From the NCBI GenBank assembly GCA_964631175.1, contig CAZVWH010000058.1:1-18755 (forward strand): DNA of 18,755 bases. Reading direction: 5' to 3'. Position numbers and translations under genes: made by a program. Under the pieces are notes generated by a model that did not search any database, had not been told where the DNA came from, and was given only the letters and a program-made list of their open reading frames with translations. This DNA is from CAZVWH01 sp964631175. Lineage in GTDB: Bacteria; Planctomycetota; Phycisphaerae; Sedimentisphaerales; Anaerobacaceae. This document shows, in pieces, positions 13,729-18,755 of this stretch (the stretch's first letter is position 1; the number at the start of each line of letters is the position of its first letter).

Positions 13729-14589
13729 TTATTCTGCTTTTTTGACTTTTGAGGTAGGTGAAAACCCAAAACTGCGGAATAACCTGCTAAACTTGGCTCG
13801 TACGATTGCTTCCAAACTCAGTTTTATGAATATGCTGTTGGTAACTAGGTATCTTTTCCACATCCTTCGCGGTTCCTGGATAAGTCTATATAGCCATTCA
13901 AGGCCGCATTTCTGCATCCAAAGCGGAGCACGTTTAGTAATACCAGCAAGGACATCAAAACTGCCCCCCACTCCATGGCAGATTGGGACATTAAGATGGC
14001 TTTGCCATCTTTTAAGAAAGATTTCCTTTTTTGGTGAGCTAATCGCCACAAAAAGAACATCTGCTTGGCTTCCTGCTATGTTTTCAGCTACACTTTGCTC
14101 TTCACTTTCGTCGAAATATCCATCCCTGTATCCTGCAACGTGGATGCCTGGATAGTCTTTTCGCACAATCTCTACGACCCGTTGGACAACTTCCTGCTTG
14201 GCTCCTAGAAAATACACCCTATAATTCCTTTTAGAGGCAAACTCGAGCAGCTTGTATAGTATGTCAATTCCAGCTATGCGTTCTGGTAAAGGGTCACCGA
14301 TTAACTTTGACAGCCAAACGATTGGTAAACCATCAGCTAGCAGGATATCTGCTTCCATTAGACTTTTACGAAGTTCAGCATTTTTATGGCACTTGACGAC
14401 CTTTGCGACATTTACAACTCCCAAAAGAAGATTTTTTTTACTATCGATATGTTCCTCGCAAATATCGAGCAATTGATCCATCCGCACTCTGTTTACACCT
14501 ATACCAAGCAGATTTACAGTCCTCAGCTTTAATGACGGATTTACGCCGTCTTTGCGTGGTAAAAACGACTTCTTTCCATATGTGACCAT
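13729..14589 (-). CDS. WecG/TagA/CpsF-family glycosyltransferase (GT26)
   Basis: The protein has 286 residues. It probably transfers N-acetylmannosamine or ManNAcA from UDP to a lipid-linked acceptor at the cytoplasmic face. GT26 landmarks are seen: VVNVAK (58-63), ADGLPIVW (85-92), ERIAGID (103-109), YFLGAK (126-131), the SSPKKE segment (184-189) and GGSFDVLAGITKRAPLW (208-224) followed by GLEWLYRLIQEPRR. The C-terminal basic region, about 230-280, is the membrane-association part of this family. AGGGA eight bases before the ATG supports the start. The gap to the preceding fusion gene is 14 bp. Its neighbour WecB makes the matching donor. With no dehydrogenase seen, a TagA-like ManNAc transfer is slightly preferred over WecG-like ManNAcA transfer (inference). 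Confidence 0.92.
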   Translation of the reverse strand: MVTYGKKSFLPRKDGVNPSLKLRTVNLLGIGVNRVRMDQLLDICEEHIDSKKNLLLGVVNVAKVVKCHKNAELRKSLMEADILLADGLPIVWLSKLIGDPLPERIAGIDILYKLLEFASKRNYRVYFLGAKQEVVQRVVEIVRKDYPGIHVAGYRDGYFDESEEQSVAENIAGSQADVLFVAISSPKKEIFLKRWQSHLNVPICHGVGGSFDVLAGITKRAPLWMQKCGLEWLYRLIQEPRRMWKRYLVTNSIFIKLSLEAIVRAKFSRLFRSFGFSPTSKVKKAE

Positions 14590-14603
14590 CAGCTAGATCC
14601 CTA

Positions 14604-16994
14604 CTAATGGCCCTCTCTTCCAAAAAGCTCCTTCAGCACTAATTGTGCTTTGCTATCCCATGTGGATTTCTCAACTTTTCTTCTTCTGGACGCAATACGC
14701 TCAGCATTGTCTTCTGTCAATGCTCGCTTTATGCAGTCAGCAAATTCTCTCGGTGTCTTAGCCTGATATACGACATCATCGTATTTCTGCAATTCAGGGA
14801 AAGGAGTACTGACTACTGGTTTACCAAGAGCAAGGTACTCTTTCAACTTTATGGGATTACAAGCCTCGATCCAGCGGTTTTGACACCAGGGCATAATGGC
14901 CACATCAAAACACTTACCATAGTGCGGAACCTGCTTATAAGGCTTTTGTCCTAGCATCCATACGTTCTTTCGGGACAGCAAAGAGTGGCAATCCACTTCA
15001 TTCAATGCTTTTCCGATAAGCACAAAAGATATTTCAGGCAGGCATTCAGTTACTTTTTCTATGAAATGAACGTCGAAAGTATGACCATCAATCTGGCCAA
15101 AAAAACCTACAATAGGCTTCCTGATGTTTGCCATATCCTGCGGTATTGTTCCATTATCATAGGCATGGGCAAACATTTCGTAATCAACACCATGGTCGAG
15201 ACAAAGTGCGTTTCTACACTGTTTGTATTCTGCTCCATATAGTAGACTACTTACAAATACCGTTAAATCTGCGTTGACTTTTAGCTTTCGGTCGTAAGCG
15301 CTTATTATACGTGTATCAACGTTAGGAAATTCTTCCCATCTATCCGTTCTTTGCCAAATTAGAGCACTCTTTGGCAATCTTATGCTCGTGTCACAAGCGC
15401 CAGGACACGCAACCCAAATGATTGGATTATGGATTTTCAACTTCCGCACAACGGTTCTTATTTGTATTGTCAGAAGCAATTCGTTTAGCTGACGAGCCCA
15501 CGGGATATGGTGTACCGGCAGCGTAAGTGGGCTGTAAACCCAAAATCCCTCACCGGACTGTTTCAGTCCTGTCATGATGCTCTTGGCCTTTCTAACGAAC
15601 TTATCAATGAACTTGCTGTTTTTGCCAAATTTTGGTTTTTGTATTACGATGGAATTTACGTAAAGCACAGTTCCAACTCGCGCAAAACGGCGCATTATTT
15701 GCATATCAATATGGGCTCGATTGTGATACCACCAGTCTCCGCCGCCAAAACATACTACGTCTAAACGCTTAGGGGTCACGGAATTGTCACCGCCAAGAGA
15801 AATACTCTTTTTGCTCCCTCTTAATTTGACAACCACATCTTTAAGTTTCTGGACTATAAATTCGATGTGGTTATGATTCAATTGTTGATGAATGGGTAGT
15901 ACAAGAAGATTATCTTTTAAGAAGCACGCTCCAGGATATTCGGGCCAGGGTAGAGAACTATGGTACCCAGACCACCAGGCTATCGTATTGATGGATAAAG
16001 CATTTAGTTCTTCGCATACTTGTTTGCGTTTATCTACGATTATGGGCAGGTAAAGTGGGCAAACTCCTTCAGGCAATTCTTTGTATAGTACGTCAACGCC
16101 TTTTACATCAGACAGCAAATCTAAATATTTGCGAAAATTAGCACGCCGGGTGTTTACGATTTTAGTTACACCAAACGTCCTCAGCATGCGTTCAGTTATC
16201 TTTGATATTCGTCTGTTATTTAGTTTTTCATCATAGTAATAGCTGGACGGTATGTCTGGGAAAGCAATATTACAATTTTCTTCATGATTAGTGATTGATC
16301 GTGTTTTTTTCAGCACCGACCAAACCGGCTGGTATAGGAATTTTGAACATGATGACATATACAATACGTGTTGTTTGACCAGTGGAAGCATATTTCTCAG
16401 GATTTCTAAAATCGGTGGCTTTTGCCTTCTCCAATTACTTACAGCCAAATCAGGGTTATTTATAACCAGCGCTCCGCCATCAGGTACAGGCAATATCTTT
16501 GGAAAGTTATATACCGATATATCACCAACTGACCCAAGTTTGGTTTTGCCATCACAACTGAACAGTGACAACGCACAATCTTCAATCAAATAAATGTGTT
16601 TTTCATCGCACAGCTTCTTGATCTCAACTACTGGCTGTGGAAAGCCAAAATAGTGAGTGACATATATAGCTTTTGTCTTCTGGCTAATGCGCTCGCGCAA
16701 ATCTGTCAAATCAAGCCTTCCCTTTTTGTCAACGCGATAGAGTATGACTGAAGCACCGCTATTAAGCAGTGGACTGATCTCAGAACCGCAATTATATGCT
16801 GGTGCAAGAACCTCGTCGCCAGGTTCAATTCCCATACGTTCACATGCATACCTAATCGCTACTCTGGCCTTATGGACATAATGCGTGCGTGCGCTCGGGA
16901 ACCAAGATAGCGCAGCATCTCGACTGCTGCCAAAAACGTGGCGAAATGGAAAATGTTGGCCTCCGCAATACAATTTATGCTTTATTCTACTCAT
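14604..16994 (-). CDS. Fusion: DegT/DnrJ/EryC1-like aminotransferase + GT4-like glycosyltransferase
   Basis: The protein has 796 residues. Residues about 20-390 are a PLP-dependent sugar aminotransferase-like domain (fold type I). It shows GIEPGDEVLAPAYNCGSEI (55-73), the acidic pair in YLIEDCA (E138, D139) and the likely PLP lysine K166 in VYNFPKILPVPDGGAL. Such enzymes usually aminate keto-sugar nucleotides. After a linker (about 392-408) comes a second enzyme (410-790): a GT-B glycosyltransferase beginning RLDVVCFGGGDWWYHN, with VGFFGQID (GT-B second domain) and EACNPIKLKEYLALGKPVV, the donor-binding motif of GT4 enzymes, resembling TuaH-like proteins. Both domains look intact. The ATG overlaps the stop of a small upstream ORF (ATGA); no Shine-Dalgarno is seen. 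The fusion could couple making an amino sugar to its transfer (inference). Confidence 0.88.
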   Translation of the reverse strand: MSRIKHKLYCGGQHFPFRHVFGSSRDAALSWFPSARTHYVHKARVAIRYACERMGIEPGDEVLAPAYNCGSEISPLLNSGASVILYRVDKKGRLDLTDLRERISQKTKAIYVTHYFGFPQPVVEIKKLCDEKHIYLIEDCALSLFSCDGKTKLGSVGDISVYNFPKILPVPDGGALVINNPDLAVSNWRRQKPPILEILRNMLPLVKQHVLYMSSCSKFLYQPVWSVLKKTRSITNHEENCNIAFPDIPSSYYYDEKLNNRRISKITERMLRTFGVTKIVNTRRANFRKYLDLLSDVKGVDVLYKELPEGVCPLYLPIIVDKRKQVCEELNALSINTIAWWSGYHSSLPWPEYPGACFLKDNLLVLPIHQQLNHNHIEFIVQKLKDVVVKLRGSKKSISLGGDNSVTPKRLDVVCFGGGDWWYHNRAHIDMQIMRRFARVGTVLYVNSIVIQKPKFGKNSKFIDKFVRKAKSIMTGLKQSGEGFWVYSPLTLPVHHIPWARQLNELLLTIQIRTVVRKLKIHNPIIWVACPGACDTSIRLPKSALIWQRTDRWEEFPNVDTRIISAYDRKLKVNADLTVFVSSLLYGAEYKQCRNALCLDHGVDYEMFAHAYDNGTIPQDMANIRKPIVGFFGQIDGHTFDVHFIEKVTECLPEISFVLIGKALNEVDCHSLLSRKNVWMLGQKPYKQVPHYGKCFDVAIMPWCQNRWIEACNPIKLKEYLALGKPVVSTPFPELQKYDDVVYQAKTPREFADCIKRALTEDNAERIASRRRKVEKSTWDSKAQLVLKELFGREGH

Positions 16995-17212
16995 TGGTAG
17001 AGGTTCAGAGCACCAGACCGTCCTTTCATGTTATTAAAATTCAAGATTGCTAAATACGAGCAATATGCGCAACTTCGCTGCATGTGTGGGTCTTTCAGAT
17101 AATCCATTTTTCTGTAAATAGAGAATACTTTCATAACGAGCGATTTTGCTTTGATTAAAGGAAAGTCACTTAAATTTAGGAAAACACGTTGGATCGTATC
17201 CATATCTTCCAT
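16991..17212 (-). CDS. Doubtful 73-aa ORF bridging two genes
   Basis: The frame runs from ATG 17212, inside the end of the acyltransferase gene (37-bp overlap), to a TGA whose bases overlap the ATG of the aminotransferase fusion (ATGA). It fills most of a 181-bp gap between those genes. The sequence (MEDMDTIQRV..., rich in Lys, Met, Tyr, with two Cys) matches nothing I know and has no signal peptide or membrane helix. Several internal ATGs could also serve as starts. The ATGA overlap is typical of translational coupling and the downstream gene has no ribosome site of its own, which is the only argument for translation. It could equally be untranslated leader. Confidence 0.25.
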   Translation of the reverse strand: MEDMDTIQRVFLNLSDFPLIKAKSLVMKVFSIYRKMDYLKDPHMQRSCAYCSYLAILNFNNMKGRSGALNLYQ

Positions 17213-18426
17213 AAAGGCTTTCGTTTAAAAGGCAGCTTTGGAGCAATTCGGTTAAACCATATCCTGTAGTAGCACAGATTTAAATACTGCGCCAAGACCC
17301 GGAAAATGGAAACTCGAATCTTCGAGGACAATCTATTTTGAATAATATAAAGACTCCTAACCGGAAAAAGCTCTCCTCCAAGCCGGAGTTTGTGCTCGTA
17401 TTTGCCTTGCATACTGTCTATGTATCTAATACCTTCATTTAGGGCTTTCTTTACCATCTCACTAAAAACCAGTCTCCCAACGCTTATCTTTGCAAGTTCT
17501 TTAGAGCATGAACGAGCGTTTAAGAACTCAAAATACTGTTCTCCAAATTTATAGGCATATTCATAACCAAGACATCGTGCGCCAGATTTGATTTCCAGTA
17601 ATCGCAGCCTATCGTGCCTTAGTTGAGCTGTCGCTACTTCGTGGTGAAAGTTTTGTGCTGCTGGCCAATCACCAAAATGGCCAAGCTTACCCAAGTTTTG
17701 CCAATACGACTGGTGCATGTTAACAAAGTCTTCAAATGTTTGTTCAAAGTTGTCTTTTGAGGCAACAGTTGAAACCAGACAATTCCCCTCAGGAAATAAG
17801 GTCTTGTAGCTTCTCTTGATATCCCAACGTTCTCCCTTCTTAAGCTTAGCTAACTGCTTTTCCCAATTGTCAGCTAATTGAAAATATGTTTGAACGCCTT
17901 TACGCTCGCTTACGACAAGATAACGATGGGCGAACAACTCTTCGCAGGCATCCTTTAGATCTTCATAATCTTTATACAGGCCAGCGATGGGACCTAAGTG
18001 CAAAATGTCCCATTTGCTTTCAAGCAGTAACTCGAAAAGCTTATGAAGAACACGCCTTATATATTCTGCGTGTATGGGGACACAAATCTGATCTCCCGTA
18101 GAGTCTGAGGCTACGATTCTTACAGTTCGTACGAAGATAGGACCAAGCCAGATATTTTCGAAAAACAGGGGAATTATGCCCACTATCGTATCAGCCCTGT
18201 TACGAAAAATGAAAATCTTGAGTTTTCGCTTTGTGCCGTAGTACTTCCACCATATCCGGCACCAGTCAAAGGTAAGGAAGATGTCACCTGATACAGATTC
18301 AACAAAGGAATCCCATTCTTGCTGAAAGGCCTCCAATTGCTCAAAATTATTGTAGACTTGGATCTGCACAGCATTTTGTGTGTCTTTGTCGGTTGTAATT
18401 GCTGTTGTATGCCTTATACTACACAT
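17176..18426 (-). CDS. CelD/BcsL-type GNAT acyltransferase
   Basis: The protein has 416 residues. It belongs to the CelD/BcsL acetyltransferase group related to FemAB, built from two GNAT lobes. Visible signatures are the N-terminal WDSFVESVSGDIFLTFDWC block (38-56) with WWKYYG; then a strand-rich region with IFIFRNRADTIVGIIPLFF (71-89); and the C-terminal lobe with GYEYAYKFGEQYFEFLNAR (287-305) and a DSMQGKYEHKLRLGG segment (337-351), matching the family's D-x-x-x-G...YK tail. No signal peptide is seen, so it is cytoplasmic or membrane-associated. Such enzymes occur in EPS and PEP-CTERM loci and are thought to acylate or aminoacylate glycans or their precursors; the substrate is unknown. It starts 8 bp after the stop of another FemAB-family gene. 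No clear Shine-Dalgarno is seen. Confidence 0.82.
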   Translation of the reverse strand: MCSIRHTTAITTDKDTQNAVQIQVYNNFEQLEAFQQEWDSFVESVSGDIFLTFDWCRIWWKYYGTKRKLKIFIFRNRADTIVGIIPLFFENIWLGPIFVRTVRIVASDSTGDQICVPIHAEYIRRVLHKLFELLLESKWDILHLGPIAGLYKDYEDLKDACEELFAHRYLVVSERKGVQTYFQLADNWEKQLAKLKKGERWDIKRSYKTLFPEGNCLVSTVASKDNFEQTFEDFVNMHQSYWQNLGKLGHFGDWPAAQNFHHEVATAQLRHDRLRLLEIKSGARCLGYEYAYKFGEQYFEFLNARSCSKELAKISVGRLVFSEMVKKALNEGIRYIDSMQGKYEHKLRLGGELFPVRSLYIIQNRLSSKIRVSIFRVLAQYLNLCYYRIWFNRIAPKLPFKRKPLWKIWIRSNVFS

Positions 18427-18434
18427 TAACCAAT

Positions 18435-18755
18435 TTATTTAGTGATTAGGTTATAGATTCTTTCAGAAGTGCGCCAGATGAGCTTTGTACGGAGACTATT
18501 ACAAGCCTCAAAAGTCCCAACATGGAAAGCCTCTTTTGCTCCCATCCGTGACTTGAACTGATAAACGTTAGGATTTCTGTCCAGATCAACGCCCCCTAGA
18601 TCATACATCTTCATACCGGCACGCTTAGCTGCGAGCAACGTCCTCCACCATACGAGGTAAGATGCCCCGCACCGAAGTCCTTTTTCGCTACTGGCTTGGA
18701 AAAGCCCTACTGCAGTATCACCGAGATAGCTCGTAACATCTGCCGTTAGCGGCTC
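18435..18755 (-). CDS. FemAB-family acyltransferase, C-terminal fragment (cut by right edge)
   Basis: An open frame continues from the right edge (first full codon at 18755-18753) to TAA at 18437-18435, giving 106 residues. It shows the conserved end of FemAB/lipid II aminoacyltransferase-like proteins: LRCGASYLVWWRTLLAAKRA, then GMKMYDLGGVDLDRNPNVYQ and FKSRMGA. The YDLGG-x-D...NP-x-VY-x-FK pattern is diagnostic. A TTG at 18638 is internal, not the start. The gene lies 8 bp before the CelD/BcsL-type gene, so the two acyltransferases are probably co-transcribed and may act on the same glycan or peptide. Length, N terminus and upstream signals lie outside the window. Confidence 0.88.
   Translation of the reverse strand, partial: EPLTADVTSYLGDTAVGLFQASSEKGLRCGASYLVWWRTLLAAKRAGMKMYDLGGVDLDRNPNVYQFKSRMGAKEAFHVGTFEACNSLRTKLIWRTSERIYNLITK

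Noticed and set aside
1..18755. CRISPR arrays, tRNA or rRNA genes, insertion sequences, toxin-antitoxin or defence genes
   Set aside because: I looked for regular repeats, cloverleaf patterns, transposase motifs and defence domains on both strands and saw none; the TPR gene's repetition is protein-level only.

Overview
The window is one long stretch of minus-strand genes from an exopolysaccharide/exosortase (PEP-CTERM-type) locus. All convincing protein genes read right to left. The combination is exosortase, BY-kinase/chain-length protein, phosphoglycosyl transferase, WecB, WecG/TagA-family transferase, FemAB-like acyltransferases and a giant TPR protein. It matches the general gene content of EpsH/XrtA loci of Gram-negative bacteria. 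Moderate GC content by eye, unusual domain fusions and the TPR and LuxR style point to a Planctomycetota (Phycisphaerae-like) or related environmental lineage. That placement is inference only; no ribosomal or housekeeping marker is present.

Layout in transcription order, right to left: the C-terminal part of a FemAB-family protein (18755-18435, cut by the window edge); a CelD/BcsL-type acyltransferase (18426-17176); a doubtful 73-aa ORF overlapping both neighbours (17212-16991); a DegT-like aminotransferase fused to a GT4-like glycosyltransferase (16994-14604); a WecG/TagA/CpsF glycosyltransferase (14589-13729); UDP-GlcNAc 2-epimerase WecB (13695-12595); a SAM methyltransferase (12480-11800); a nucleotidyltransferase-like/beta-helix/exosortase fusion (11704-9692); a Wzc/GumC-like BY-kinase (9614-7272); a nucleotidyltransferase-remnant/beta-helix/phosphoglycosyl transferase fusion (7233-5545); a membrane-anchored protein of 1413 aa made almost entirely of TPRs (5509-1268); and a small LuxR-type HTH regulator (1265-915). 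Gaps are short (2 to about 115 bp), so this is probably one operon. It ends at a clear intrinsic terminator at 673-640.

The noncoding interval 300-914 holds a hairpin just after the last operon gene, a 72-bp REPIN-like double hairpin, the operon terminator, a sigma70-like promoter and an operator-like cluster of GTTAAAG sites. Leftmost is the start of a separately promoted gene for a secreted protein (299-1), cut by the left edge.

Proposed joint function (inference): the phosphoglycosyl transferase primes a lipid carrier, and WecB with the TagA-like enzyme supplies and adds ManNAc. The GT and acyl-/methyltransferases extend and decorate the glycan. The BY-kinase controls chain length and export, and the TPR protein may scaffold the envelope machinery. 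The exosortase processes surface proteins tied to the same matrix. The most unusual signal is that two different membrane enzymes, the exosortase and the phosphoglycosyl transferase, carry related N-terminal nucleotidyltransferase-like plus hexapeptide-helix modules whose catalytic motifs look lost. Flippase, polymerase and outer-membrane export genes are not in the window.
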